From Alphaproteobacteria bacterium (lineage in GTDB: Bacteria > Pseudomonadota > Alphaproteobacteria > Micavibrionales > Micavibrionaceae), in NCBI GenBank assembly GCA_021775955.1, contig JAJFGU010000002.1, forward strand, positions 1 through 64,000: a stretch of 64,000 nt of DNA, in the 5' to 3' direction. The translations under genes and the position numbers were made by a program. Within the stretch, counting starts at the first letter, position 1. Every line of letters begins with the position of its first letter. Shown here piece after piece: positions 25,665 through 35,257 of this stretch. Under the pieces are notes generated by a model that was given only the letters and a program-made list of their open reading frames with translations, was not told the DNA's origin and ran no database searches.

Positions 25665-26770
25665 TTGGTCAAAACTCCACCGGTTAAAGGCTCTTTCACG
25701 CCCGTCGTCGAAGGCAGGCTGAGTGGCAGGCCCAATAAACTCCGCACCGCCAGATAGGCGAACCCTTCCGCCTCCAGCGCATCGCCGTTCCAGCCGATAT
25801 CCTCGACGGGCTTCACGGGCGCATCCAAGACCTTTTGCAATTGTTCCATCACAAAATCATTATGCCGCCCGCCGCCAGTGATATACCAGGCTTTCACCGG
25901 GGCCGGGAAATGATCCTGTGCTTTTACAATCGAGCGCACCGTAAACGCCGTAAGCGTCGCCGCCCCATCCGCGTCCGAAAGATCGGCAACCATGGCGGCG
26001 CTCCATTCATCCCGATCGAGCGATTTTGGCGGGGGCAGATCGAAATAATCTGAAGAAATTACATTCTGCAGAATTAGATCATGGGATGCTCCACTTTTTG
26101 CAAGAGTCCCATCTGCATCAAAAGCCTGACCTGTTCGCTCACGCATAAAATCATCAATCAACGCATTACCCGGCCCGGTATCAAATGCAAGAATGTCATC
26201 CTCATCTTCTCCAAGCCATGTCACATTGGCCACGCCGCCAATATTCACAATCGCCACCGGCTTATCCAAATCCGCCGCCCGCGCGCGATGATACAGCGGC
26301 AGCAGCGGCGCGCCCTGCCCACCAGCCGCGACATCGCTCCCACGAAAATCATTCACCACATCAATCCCGGTTTCGCGCGCCAGAAGTTCCGCATCGCCGA
26401 TCTGTACGGTAATCCCTCCACCCCCAGGATTTGGATTATGTAAAATAGTTTGTCCATGGAGCCCGATAATGTTAGGATTAACGCCTTCTCCTTCTTTATA
26501 TAATTTTACATAACTCAATACTTTTTTTGTAGCTTCGATGTGCGCTTTTGTCATGAAGCGCTCCGCCTCTTTAACCTGCGCATCGTCCCGATCTGCCAGC
26601 CCCAGACAGGCGCGGATTTTCTCCCGCAGGCTTTCCTCATACGGCACACTGACAAAGCCGAGCGGCTCGACATGATCCGCCCCGTCCGTCCTGATCAGCG
26701 TCGCATCCACCCCGTCCAGCGAGGTGCCGGACATCAGGCCAATGGCGGTATAGACTTTCTCTGCCGTCAT
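25655..26770 (-). CDS. anmK: Anhydro-N-acetylmuramic acid kinase
   Basis: 371 residues: [15 protein letters not shown] (ATP/sugar site), [29 protein letters not shown] and [17 protein letters not shown] are the AnmK signatures. It phosphorylates anhydroMurNAc from cell-wall recycling to MurNAc-6-P. Divergent from tyrS with 15 bp between starts. Confidence 0.93.
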   Translation of the reverse strand: MTAEKVYTAIGLMSGTSLDGVDATLIRTDGADHVEPLGFVSVPYEESLREKIRACLGLADRDDAQVKEAERFMTKAHIEATKKVLSYVKLYKEGEGVNPNIIGLHGQTILHNPNPGGGGITVQIGDAELLARETGIDVVNDFRGSDVAAGGQGAPLLPLYHRARAADLDKPVAIVNIGGVANVTWLGEDEDDILAFDTGPGNALIDDFMRERTGQAFDADGTLAKSGASHDLILQNVISSDYFDLPPPKSLDRDEWSAAMVADLSDADGAATLTAFTVRSIVKAQDHFPAPVKAWYITGGGRHNDFVMEQLQKVLDAPVKPVEDIGWNGDALEAEGFAYLAVRSLLGLPLSLPSTTGVKEPLTGGVLTKCA

Positions 26771-26785
26771 GCGTACAAATACCTC

Positions 26786-28042
26786 ATGAGTACATATAAA
26801 TCAGACTTCCTGAATATCCTAGACGAGCGCGGCTTTATTCACCAGTGCTCCGATTTTGACGCGCTCGATGCCAAATTATGCGAGGGCGTGCAGAGTGCCT
26901 ATATCGGCTTTGATGCCACGGCGCAGAGCCTTCATGTCGGCAATCTGACCGGTATTATGATGCTATACTGGTTCCAACAATCCGGGCACAAGCCAATCAC
27001 TTTAATGGGCGGCGGCACGTCAAAGATTGGCGATCCGTCCTTTAAGGACGAGCAACGCAGCCTGCTCGACGATGAAACCATCGAGGCCAACATTCATCAG
27101 ATCCTGAACACTTGCTTTCACCAGTTCCTGAAATATGGTGACGGCAAAACCGACGCGCTGATGGTCAACAACAATGACTGGCTCGACGGACTGCATTATT
27201 TATCTTTCCTGCGCGATTACGGACGGCATTTTACCGTTAACCGCATGCTGGGATTTGACTCGGTCAAGACGCGGCTCGAGCGCGAAAGCCCGCTTTCCCT
27301 GCTCGAATTCAACTACATGGTGATGCAGGGCTATGATTTCCTTGAGCTGAGCAGGCGCCACAAATGCTCGCTGCAAATGGGCGGGTCCGATCAATGGGGC
27401 AATATCATCAACGGCGTTGATCTGGGCCACAAATCCGACAGGGCGCAATTATTTGCGCTCACCGCGCCACTGCTGACCACGCCCGACGGCAAGAAAATGG
27501 GGAAAACAGAATCCGGCGCGGTTTGGCTTAATGCGGAGATGCTCAGCCCTTATGATTATTACCAGTACTGGCGCAACGTCGATGATGCAATGGTGAGCAC
27601 CTTGCTACGCCGCTTTACAGTCTTGCCGATGGATGAAATTAAAAAACTCGACACGCTTGAGGGCCAGGAAATTAATGAGGCCAAAAAAATCCTCGCCTTT
27701 GAGGCCACCAAGCTCTGCCACGGTGAAGATGCTGCCAATGATGCACAAGGAACAGCGCAAAAGGTTTTTGAACAAGGCAGCGTCGGCGATGATCTGCCGA
27801 GCATTGAAATTGATGAAGCACGTCTTGCGGGTGGTGTATCTGTTGTCGACCTCCTTGTCGAAACCGGCCTCGCCTCCTCCAAAGGCGAAGCACGCAGACT
27901 GATCAAAGGCGGCGGCGCGAAAGTGAACGATAATAAAATTGAAGCCGAAGACGAAAGCGTTTCAAACGCCGACCTGTCTGGCGAAAGCTACCTCAAACTC
28001 TCATCCGGCAAAAAGAAACATGCGCTGGTGAAGGTTTCTTAA
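26786..28042 (+). CDS. tyrS: Tyrosyl-tRNA synthetase
   Basis: 418 residues from ATG 26786 ([20 protein letters not shown]); the frame is open upstream but overlaps anmK. HIGH-type motif [10 protein letters not shown], tyrosine-binding [16 protein letters not shown]-type motif KKMGKTESG, and a C-terminal S4 RNA-binding domain ([18 protein letters not shown]). It charges tRNA-Tyr. Its 3' end overlaps the sigma factor gene by 4 bp. Confidence 0.95.
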   Translation: MSTYKSDFLNILDERGFIHQCSDFDALDAKLCEGVQSAYIGFDATAQSLHVGNLTGIMMLYWFQQSGHKPITLMGGGTSKIGDPSFKDEQRSLLDDETIEANIHQILNTCFHQFLKYGDGKTDALMVNNNDWLDGLHYLSFLRDYGRHFTVNRMLGFDSVKTRLERESPLSLLEFNYMVMQGYDFLELSRRHKCSLQMGGSDQWGNIINGVDLGHKSDRAQLFALTAPLLTTPDGKKMGKTESGAVWLNAEMLSPYDYYQYWRNVDDAMVSTLLRRFTVLPMDEIKKLDTLEGQEINEAKKILAFEATKLCHGEDAANDAQGTAQKVFEQGSVGDDLPSIEIDEARLAGGVSVVDLLVETGLASSKGEARRLIKGGGAKVNDNKIEAEDESVSNADLSGESYLKLSSGKKKHALVKVS

Positions 28043-29691
28043 ACAGGTTCGAATTCTAAAGCCGAGGTTACAGAGGCTGCCTCCTTATCCTCCAACTCAC
28101 CGCCTCTCACCGATTTAATCGATATGTTGTTATCTGGACCATAAAGGTTTTGCGCTTTATTTTGAAAAGACACCTCCAGCTTTTCTCTTGGCAAATCTGG
28201 AATTTCCTCTAACCGCAATCCTGTCTTTTTTTGATACCTGTCTAAGATAATGCGCCTAACCTTCTCTTTTGCCTCATACGTTCTCAAACTTACTCGACTT
28301 CCAGGACTGCCGTGCAAAAGGTTTTCGGGGACGCCCCTCTTCCCTCCCAAAGCATGCCTGACCAATATAGAGGCGTTTTTTACGTTTAATTCCCTGCCAA
28401 TCTGAACCAGCTTTATATCTGTTCGTAAAAACAGAAGAGCTGCCTGAAAAGCCACCCCCCCCCTTGCTCCAAACAACTTTCTAAACCAACCTTCAAAGTC
28501 AGGAGACTTAAAAATCTCCTGCATATTATTGTTGCGTGGAAGAGGTGGAAAATCTGAAAAATTTGTCTCTATTTGATATTTTTTAAAAATGGATTGTCTT
28601 ATTTGTTCTCTTACGTTGCGTTTTTTTAAGTCCACGGCCTTAAGGTCTTTACGACCCACCAACTTTTGATGAATTGCCAGTTTTTTACTACTGAATCCTC
28701 TTTTTAAGCATGTAGAAACACTTCTTGCCCCTGAACTATCTTCTATCTCTGGTAAAGAAAAGTCCGTTCCCAGATAAAGCAATCCCGCCGCAAAAACCCT
28801 TCTTCCGTCTTTTCTAAACAGGCCTTTAAACCACTCCTGAAATTTTCCAGTATTAAAAATGTCCTTCACGAAGCTTTCAGAATCCCATCCGCCGTTTATA
28901 GCATTCATCTTTTCCCTAAGCGCAATGATGGCCTGTCCATGAAGTTGGCAAATACGCGATTCAGTTACATTCATTCTGTCGCCTATTTCATGCATTGGGA
29001 GTTCAGAATCGTAATATAGGTGGAGAATTTGGGCTTGGTTTTCGGGTAGGCTATCAATAAATTGTGATAGAATTTCAGATTTTTGCTTACTGCCCATTTC
29101 ATCAAGAACGCTAACATCATCAGAAGGAATAATATCGCCGAGCACCAGACCGTCCTCACCAATTGGGTCGTCAATGTTGAGATCAGGCCTCCACAACATG
29201 GCCCTTTTTATTCTATCCAATGGACAACCGAGCGCCACGAGTTGTTCTGTAACCTCATCATCGCTTAAAGGCCCCTCAGCCCTCTGCCGAATTTCTCTTA
29301 TCTTTTCACGCATCTCATAAACAGAACGCGGCAAACCATTTTGATTACTTTGCCCCCGCAAAAAGTCCAGCATGGAGCCGCGGATACGAAAACTGACAAA
29401 TGTCTTTAACTTTGTTTCTTTTTCTAGTTCAAATCTTGGAAGACACTGTAACGCCCCCATCATTCCTTCGGAAAAAAGCTCTTCCTGTAGTTCTCGTGTT
29501 TTTGCAAGTTTTGTCGCTTGCACTCGACACTCAACAATAAAGCCCCTCATAAGCTGATCGAGAAGCTCTGGATTGCCCGTATCCATCCAGTTTTGCCACA
29601 AGGTAATATCCGGGTCCGTCCCATTAGAGACAGAACCCGAATGACCGCTCAGTTCGACAGGTATAATATTTCCATCTACAGCTTGTTTCAT
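28039..29691 (-). CDS. FliA-class sigma factor with duplicated C-terminal module
   Basis: 550 residues from ATG 29691 (562 from TTG 29727; residue numbers here use the longer form). Residues about 60-280 are a sigma-28/FliA factor: [17 protein letters not shown] and [13 protein letters not shown] (region 2), [12 protein letters not shown] (region 3), and [26 protein letters not shown] with [17 protein letters not shown] (region 4). FliA normally ends here (about 240 aa). This protein goes on for about 275 residues as two similar modules, about 287-398 and 402-516: each has F..(G/P)DFxxWFxxLF, then a hydrophobic L-L-x-L-x-T-D stretch, a helix-turn-helix-like part, and ends in PxLPR. The tail (517-562) is low complexity. 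Role: probably flagellar or envelope genes, inferred only from family. Confidence 0.85.
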   Translation of the reverse strand: MKQAVDGNIIPVELSGHSGSVSNGTDPDITLWQNWMDTGNPELLDQLMRGFIVECRVQATKLAKTRELQEELFSEGMMGALQCLPRFELEKETKLKTFVSFRIRGSMLDFLRGQSNQNGLPRSVYEMREKIREIRQRAEGPLSDDEVTEQLVALGCPLDRIKRAMLWRPDLNIDDPIGEDGLVLGDIIPSDDVSVLDEMGSKQKSEILSQFIDSLPENQAQILHLYYDSELPMHEIGDRMNVTESRICQLHGQAIIALREKMNAINGGWDSESFVKDIFNTGKFQEWFKGLFRKDGRRVFAAGLLYLGTDFSLPEIEDSSGARSVSTCLKRGFSSKKLAIHQKLVGRKDLKAVDLKKRNVREQIRQSIFKKYQIETNFSDFPPLPRNNNMQEIFKSPDFEGWFRKLFGARGGVAFQAALLFLRTDIKLVQIGRELNVKNASILVRHALGGKRGVPENLLHGSPGSRVSLRTYEAKEKVRRIILDRYQKKTGLRLEEIPDLPREKLEVSFQNKAQNLYGPDNNISIKSVRGGELEDKEAASVTSALEFEPV

Positions 29692-29769
29692 AAGCTGTTT
29701 TTTACATATAAACAGAGCGGGTTTCAAGCTTTTTCCGCGTCCTCCGCGCCTCCGTGTTTAAAACCCCCC

Positions 29770-29798
29770 TTGACAATATATGCTTTTTTTCCTATAAT
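29770..29798 (+). promoter_or_regulatory. Consensus sigma-70 promoter
   Basis: TTGACA at 29770-29775 and TATAAT at 29793-29798 with 17 bp between: a perfect match to the consensus. It points rightward into a 300-bp region without a conventional gene, divergent from the sigma factor gene. Confidence 0.8.
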
Positions 29799-29866
29799 GG
29801 GGCTGCAAACTGGAGAGGCCACCTATACCTATTTGAGTTATGTAAAATAATATTGGGGAGTGCACG

Positions 29867-30076
29867 GTGTTTTCTTTGTTACAGAAAACCAACGGACTAT
29901 TAAGATCGCAAATAAAAGCAAGAAAAATCAATCATATAACAAATCCCGGGAAAAAAACGACCAACGAACTATTAAAGTCAGGAAGGCCGTCATTGCGAGC
30001 GCAGCGACGCAATCCAGTGCCCAGTAGAAAGATTCTGGATTGCTTCGTCATTTCATTCTTCGCAATGACAAGTTAG
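29867..30076 (+). CDS. Possible small protein behind the consensus promoter
   Basis: A 69-codon frame with GTG start at 29867 and GGGGAG 6 nt upstream. The first 42 residues are basic; the rest is encoded by the palindromic repeat at 29988-30070 and is therefore not conserved gene sequence. Whether it is translated is uncertain; the transcript may instead be a small RNA. Confidence 0.25.
   Translation: MFSLLQKTNGLLRSQIKARKINHITNPGKKTTNELLKSGRPSLRAQRRNPVPSRKILDCFVISFFAMTS
29988..30070. repeat. Palindromic repeat, family A, copy 2
   Basis: Starts CGTCATTGCGAGCG (29988-30001), contains CAATCCAG / CTGGATTG inverted arms, and ends TTCGCAATGAC. Same family as 3468-3539. Flanked on the right by TTATTCGTGTTCATTCGCGG (30079-30098), another common intergenic repeat type. 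Confidence 0.75.
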
Positions 30077-30106
30077 TGTTTATTCGTGTTCATTCGCGGT
30101 TTCATT

Positions 30107-33100
30107 CTACTCAAATAAAATCCGGCGTAAAATTCCCGGTGTCAGAACGGAAAGCGGATTGACGCTGATCTCCGGCTCGGTGGCTTTGCCCTTCACCGTA
30201 TACGTTGCCGCAAACACACCGCCACTGCCGCCGGTGAGAATATCACCGAACAGCGGGATGGCACCGATGATCTCATTGACCAGTGAGAGCGGCACGATGG
30301 TGCCGGAAGCATCCACGGTCCCTTCGGCCTTGTCGAACACACCGTCAAAGGTCAGCCCTAGCGAATTGCCCGAGGTGCGACCGTTCTTCAAAACAAGCAA
30401 CGAGCCGCGCTTACGATAGAGCCAGTTAAAATCGGCTTCCATCTTGGTGAAAGACACGCCTTCATCACCGAGCAGATTGACAATCCCAGTCAGTGAGATC
30501 GCGCCGAGCAGCCGCGCCAGGGCCGGTGCCTTAACAACCTTGAAGTCACTGATCTCGGCCAGGCCGATTAAATTGCGATCATAAACGCCGCGGATCGGCT
30601 CGCCGTAAGCAATCAGTTTGCCGCCGACGATCTTGTCATACACGCTGAAGGCCTTCAACGTTGCCCCGGCATCATCGGCCTCGAGACGAAAAATGCGCTT
30701 GCCGGTTTCATCAGGCTTAAAGCGCAAATAGACATCACCCTTACCGGCAATTGCATCCAGCTCAAGCTGGTTAAAGCGTCCCTCATGATCGATATCGGCG
30801 TAAATTTTGGCGTACTGCACAACCTGCTCATCAGCCGTGCGCATGGCATCGGCCGCAACCGAGAGCACAACCGGCGGATCGTCATAGGCTTTCTTCTCCC
30901 CTTCATCCTCCGCCAGGAAAGGGCGCAAATCGAGAAACGGCCCGTTCATGACGATCTTCATCCGGCCGCTATCGGCAATTTCGAAATCAACCTTGCCAAC
31001 CGTCTCACCAAGGGTGAAACGGCTGATCGTGCCGCCGGCTAAAATCGTTTCCGGCCCTTTTTGCCGAAACGTCAGCAACGAATCCTCCAGCGTAAAGCCC
31101 GGGGCGGTTCCTTTAAGACCGCGCACTTCGCGCAGCACGCCACCCTCGAACAGCGCCTTCAACGATGCGCTACCCGGAACGCCTTCGGGTTTTTCGTAGT
31201 CAAAAGGCTTGGCAAAAAACCGCGCCGGCTTTGTATCAACTTTAACATCGGCCTCTGCACGACCGCCTGCAAACTCGGTATAGACCACATCAACTGGAAT
31301 CGGGCCTTCAAGAAACTCATCGAGCACAATGCCAAAACGCTCCCTTAACGCCGGATCAGCCACAATCCTGGCCGTAACTTTACTCTTATGCGGTTTACCC
31401 TTGCTCTCGAGATATTCCATCCAGGTGAGATCAACAGGCCGCCCGTCCAGCTTGCCTTTGCCCTCTATCCTTGCCGCTTTATTGGTGACGCTGAGCGTAA
31501 GCGGCCCTTCCGACAAAGCCATCCCCTTCAAAACATCCGGCACATAGACATCACGCAGATCACCTTCAATATTGATGTTGAGTTGCTCCATCTTAAGGTC
31601 TTTGATCGTCGGGAAGTCGAGCTTTACATCAAGGGCGACATGACCTTTCACCGCGTTCATATCGAAATTGACCTTCTTGTGTAGATCAATCGGCTCCTTG
31701 GCCGCATAAAGCAGGGCCGTTTTCGCCGGCCCGTCCAGCTGAAGATGAATATCGGCAACACCAGTGCCTTCCGAGATGATATTAACCAGCTCAACTTCGC
31801 CGCTCACAACCTTCATATCCTCCAGCATGCCCTCTTCCACCGTGACGCTCAGCTTTTCCTCATCGTAAATGAAACGCCCCCTACCCTTGGCGGCAGTAAC
31901 CGGGCTAAGCGGTGGGCGGTAATTCACGCTCATATCCTCAAAGGCAAAATCGGCAAGAATGTTTTTGGCGTCAATATTCCACTCCCCCGCTTCATCCTGA
32001 GCGGCCATCAAATCGAGCGTCGCCGATGCACTGGTATACGTGCCACCGGTGATGTTTTCGACGATCCAGACCCGGCTATTGTCATCTTTCAGCGCATCCG
32101 GCCAGATCGGCCCGATATCCTTTTGCGGCAAATCATTGACCTCAACGCTTACCGGCCCGGTGATTGTGTTGTCCCCCTGGGTCAGTTTGGCTTTGGCAGA
32201 CGCGGTGACATCTTTGAGCGTGATCTGCAGCCTGGCGACATCAAGTTGATGCTTTTCATCATCATAGGATGCTTCAACAAAAAAATCCCGATAGGGAACC
32301 GGCGAAGACGACAATTCTTCAGCCAATATACTACCCTGCGCAGAGGAGACATTAACCGTGGCCTGAAGCGGCCTGAGGTCGGCGCCAAGCAGCGCTTCAA
32401 CTTTACCATCGAGCACAATGTTCTGATTGTCAAAAAACGCAAGCGCAGGAATTTTTCCGGCAAAAATATGGGTATCAAAATTCTTGAGACCAAGCGCGAG
32501 CGCAATATCCTTACGCTCCCAGGAAAAATCGGCATCACCCCTGATATGCGCGGCTTCGCCCTCTACATTGGGCAGGTCAAAATACAGTGAAGAACTCAAT
32601 CCCGTATTGGTGCTGAAAAAGGCAATATCAAAGCGCGGCAAAAACCAGGAAATGCCAAGAACGTGATCCTCGACCACGACGCGCGCTTCCTGAATTTCAA
32701 ATGCTTCAAGCGAAGCCAGCGGCGAAGTTTCGCCAGCCTCATCTCCTGGCTTGGCAATATACTCTACAATGCGCGTCACAATATCGGTTTGCCGCTCAGC
32801 CTTATCACCTAAATCTTGCGTGGCCGTCCCAAAGCCAATATCAAAACCTGAGTCTTCTTTTCTGATCACTTTGAGCGACGGCTTTTTTAAAACCAAAGCC
32901 TTGGGCACGACCTTGCCGGTAAACAACTTGGCCAGCGACAGGCTGAGCGCAGCCTCCTCAACGGAAATCACCGTTTCGCCCGCATCGTTTACTATCTTGC
33001 CGTTATGCAGACCAATAAAAATGGGTTCACTTAAATCCGGCCAATGCAACACCACCCGGTCCATCGAAGCATGAACGCCGCGTTCCGGATCACGCAAAGC

Positions 33101-33244
33101 GCTTTCGAGATAATCCTTGGCAAAACCGATATCGACCGGCGCGGCCGTCAGCCGCCACACGAACCCGCCGACAGCAAGAACCAGCAGGATAACTATGATG
33201 ACAGACACACGAACACAATGACCGAATATCCTGATCCTGGTCAT
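30107..33244 (-). CDS. AsmA/YhdP-like envelope protein
   Basis: About 1045 residues from ATG 33244 (AAGG upstream); a GTG at 33322 would add 26 residues. One N-terminal membrane helix (VIIVILLVLAVGGFVW) anchors a long periplasmic beta-rich part. The DUF3971-type middle and the AsmA-like C-terminal region (LGAISLTGIVNLLGDEG and ATYTVKGKATEPEISVNPLS, ending PGILRRILFE) are as in the YhdP family, which forms bridge-like lipid transport structures between inner and outer membrane. Confidence 0.82.
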   Translation of the reverse strand: MTRIRIFGHCVRVSVIIVILLVLAVGGFVWRLTAAPVDIGFAKDYLESALRDPERGVHASMDRVVLHWPDLSEPIFIGLHNGKIVNDAGETVISVEEAALSLSLAKLFTGKVVPKALVLKKPSLKVIRKEDSGFDIGFGTATQDLGDKAERQTDIVTRIVEYIAKPGDEAGETSPLASLEAFEIQEARVVVEDHVLGISWFLPRFDIAFFSTNTGLSSSLYFDLPNVEGEAAHIRGDADFSWERKDIALALGLKNFDTHIFAGKIPALAFFDNQNIVLDGKVEALLGADLRPLQATVNVSSAQGSILAEELSSSPVPYRDFFVEASYDDEKHQLDVARLQITLKDVTASAKAKLTQGDNTITGPVSVEVNDLPQKDIGPIWPDALKDDNSRVWIVENITGGTYTSASATLDLMAAQDEAGEWNIDAKNILADFAFEDMSVNYRPPLSPVTAAKGRGRFIYDEEKLSVTVEEGMLEDMKVVSGEVELVNIISEGTGVADIHLQLDGPAKTALLYAAKEPIDLHKKVNFDMNAVKGHVALDVKLDFPTIKDLKMEQLNINIEGDLRDVYVPDVLKGMALSEGPLTLSVTNKAARIEGKGKLDGRPVDLTWMEYLESKGKPHKSKVTARIVADPALRERFGIVLDEFLEGPIPVDVVYTEFAGGRAEADVKVDTKPARFFAKPFDYEKPEGVPGSASLKALFEGGVLREVRGLKGTAPGFTLEDSLLTFRQKGPETILAGGTISRFTLGETVGKVDFEIADSGRMKIVMNGPFLDLRPFLAEDEGEKKAYDDPPVVLSVAADAMRTADEQVVQYAKIYADIDHEGRFNQLELDAIAGKGDVYLRFKPDETGKRIFRLEADDAGATLKAFSVYDKIVGGKLIAYGEPIRGVYDRNLIGLAEISDFKVVKAPALARLLGAISLTGIVNLLGDEGVSFTKMEADFNWLYRKRGSLLVLKNGRTSGNSLGLTFDGVFDKAEGTVDASGTIVPLSLVNEIIGAIPLFGDILTGGSGGVFAATYTVKGKATEPEISVNPLSVLTPGILRRILFE

Positions 33245-33391
33245 TCCAGCCTTCTTATCTGATTTCGTTTCTTGTTCTTTTTCGGTCAAAAAAACCACCG
33301 TTTTATTAATTCGAATGGGCACCTGTTGACAAAGCCTGCAACCCTACCATTTATATTCTTACAGCTACACATGTAACAAGGGAGATTTTCT

Positions 33392-33871
33392 ATGTCTGAA
33401 CTGAATATTGGTGATACCGCCCCCGATTTTACCCTGCCCACCGATGGTGACGGCGAAATCACCCTATCAGACTTCAAAGGCGAGAAGGTCGTACTTTACT
33501 TCTATCCCAAGGATGACACACCCGGATGCACGCAGGAATCGTGCGAATTCCGTGATGCGATCGGCGATTTTGCGGAAGTCGGTGCGCAGATCATTGGGAT
33601 ATCCAAAGACAGCGCCACCAAGCACGATAAGTTCAAGGAAAAATACGGGCTCAACTTCCCACTAGCCTCGGACGAAGACTGTAAGGTTTGCGCAGCCTAT
33701 GGCGTGTGGAAAGAAAAATCCATGTACGGCAAAAAATATATGGGAATTGAGCGCTCCACCTTCCTGATCGATGAAACCGGAAAAATTGCGCAAATCTGGC
33801 GCAAAGTGAAAGTCACCGGCCATGTTGAAGAGGTCAAAGCCGCCGCGCAAGGGCTTGCGCAGGCTGCTTAA
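33392..33871 (+). CDS. bcp: Thioredoxin-dependent thiol peroxidase Bcp
   Basis: 159 residues. YFYPKDDTPGCTQESCEFRD holds the peroxidatic Cys and the near resolving Cys of the Bcp/PrxQ group, with GISKDSATKHDKF and FLIDETGKIAQIW. Reduces hydroperoxides using thioredoxin. GGGAG lies before the ATG. Convergent 4-bp overlap with the hydrolase gene. Confidence 0.93.
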   Translation: MSELNIGDTAPDFTLPTDGDGEITLSDFKGEKVVLYFYPKDDTPGCTQESCEFRDAIGDFAEVGAQIIGISKDSATKHDKFKEKYGLNFPLASDEDCKVCAAYGVWKEKSMYGKKYMGIERSTFLIDETGKIAQIWRKVKVTGHVEEVKAAAQGLAQAA

Positions 33872-34542
33872 GCCGCTTTCGTTATCCTGACAGGGGTTTC
33901 ACGGCCACCGCCAGCCTTGTTAAGGTGGTCATGGACATGGTCGGATAAAACATCCGTATGGTCGTGGAAGAAGTGATTGGCACCATCCACGGTGCGGTAA
34001 TCAACTGTGATACCCTTTTGCTGATGTAGTTTTTCAACAAAAACATCCACTGATTCCGCCGGCACGACATCATCGCGCTCACCATGCAAAATCAAACCTG
34101 ACGTCGGGCAGGGTGCCAGAAAACTGAAATCATAAATATTGGCCGGCGGCGCTACGGAAATAAAACCCTTCACCTCCGGGCGGCGCATCAAAAGCTGCAT
34201 ACCAATCCAGGCACCAAACTCAAACCCGGCGACCCAGACATAAGGCGCATTCTGATTAATGTCCTGCATCCAGTCGAGCGCGGAAGCGGCATCACTAAGC
34301 TCGCCCTCACCACGGTCAAAAATGCCTTGCGAGCGGCCAACGCCGCGAAAATTAAAACGCAGCACAGAAAACCCGCGCGAGACAAAATTCTGAAACAGCG
34401 TGTAATTGATTTTGTTGTTCATCGTACCGCCATGCTCTGGGCTGGGGTGGAGAATAAGAGCCAGCGGCGCGTTTTTAATCTTGGAATGGGAATAGCGGCC
34501 TTCCAGTCGTCCGGCCGGGCCATTAAAAATTATCTCGGGCAT
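33868..34542 (-). CDS. Alpha/beta hydrolase-fold protein with Glu at the nucleophile position
   Basis: 224 residues, the size and layout of small COG2945-type hydrolases: LILHPSPEHGGTMNNK (oxyanion loop), VLRFNFRGVGRSQG, LILHGERDDVVPAE (Asp) and DGANHFFHDHTDVL (His). The nucleophile elbow, normally GFSFGA, reads GFEFGA: residue 108 is Glu (GAG at 34221-34219). So the usual serine mechanism cannot work. It may be a non-catalytic binding protein or use another mechanism. Confidence 0.75.
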   Translation of the reverse strand: MPEIIFNGPAGRLEGRYSHSKIKNAPLALILHPSPEHGGTMNNKINYTLFQNFVSRGFSVLRFNFRGVGRSQGIFDRGEGELSDAASALDWMQDINQNAPYVWVAGFEFGAWIGMQLLMRRPEVKGFISVAPPANIYDFSFLAPCPTSGLILHGERDDVVPAESVDVFVEKLHQQKGITVDYRTVDGANHFFHDHTDVLSDHVHDHLNKAGGGRETPVRITKAA

Positions 34543-34781
34543 TTATACCCCTTCTCAACTAATTGTTTTACCATAAGAAATAAAAAACCAAGGGGAGATT
34601 AAACCTGTCTCCAGTGCCTTATTTTTTATATTGCCTGATGTATATTGAAATTACCCGGCAATGTCTAGAAATTTATTCTAACGCATTGATAACTATGTGG
34701 ATAATAGATATCCACGGCTCGTATCGCTATTAAATTGCATTTTGCTAATGTTGCTGAGCGTTCATTGCTATAAGGAATACG

Positions 34782-35237
34782 ATGAGTAAAAGCGTAAAAC
34801 TGACGACAAGAGGACGCTATGCCATGATGGCTATGGTCAGTCTTGCCAAAAGCGATCAGGGTAAGCCCGTTCCACTTTCACAGATTGCCCGGGACGGCCA
34901 TATTTCGATATCCTATCTGGAGCAGCTCATAGCTGCCTTGCGCCGCCACAAGCTGGTCAAAAGCTACCGTGGGCCTGGCGGCGGTTATATTTTGGGACGA
35001 ACAATATCCAATATCAGCGTTTCAGACATCTTAATGGCCGCTGAAGACAGCACACCAGCCAAAAGAATTGCCCGTAACAAAGAAATAAAAGCTGATCACT
35101 GCCCGAAAACACACGCCCTTTGGAATCATATCGGTAAGATTCTGTACCTCTCTTTTAAGGATGTATCTTTGCAGGATGTGTTGCACGGACGCTTTGAAGA
35201 CGGTGCCGACAGCAAAACATTTGAAATTATATCCTAA
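34782..35237 (+). CDS. Rrf2-family regulator (IscR-like, few cysteines)
   Basis: 151 residues. Winged helix with LTTRGRYAMMAMVSLAK, ISISYLEQLIAALRRHKLV and RGPGGGYILGR, all typical of IscR/Rrf2. IscR binds [2Fe-2S] through three Cys and one His; here only C107 and H111 remain (CPKTHALW). It heads an operon with cysteine desulfurase and ferredoxin (20-bp gap), so it likely regulates iron-sulfur genes but probably senses differently. Confidence 0.85.
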   Translation: MSKSVKLTTRGRYAMMAMVSLAKSDQGKPVPLSQIARDGHISISYLEQLIAALRRHKLVKSYRGPGGGYILGRTISNISVSDILMAAEDSTPAKRIARNKEIKADHCPKTHALWNHIGKILYLSFKDVSLQDVLHGRFEDGADSKTFEIIS

Positions 35238-35257
35238 AACCCCCTATATAACGGGTT

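Noticed and set aside
26540-26785. N-terminal extension of TyrS
   Set aside because: It would run through anmK in antisense; the ATG at 26786 gives the normal TyrS N-terminus.
33845-33860. GCGCAAG-GG-CTTGCGC hairpin at the end of bcp
   Set aside because: Inside coding sequence and without a T-run, so not called a terminator.
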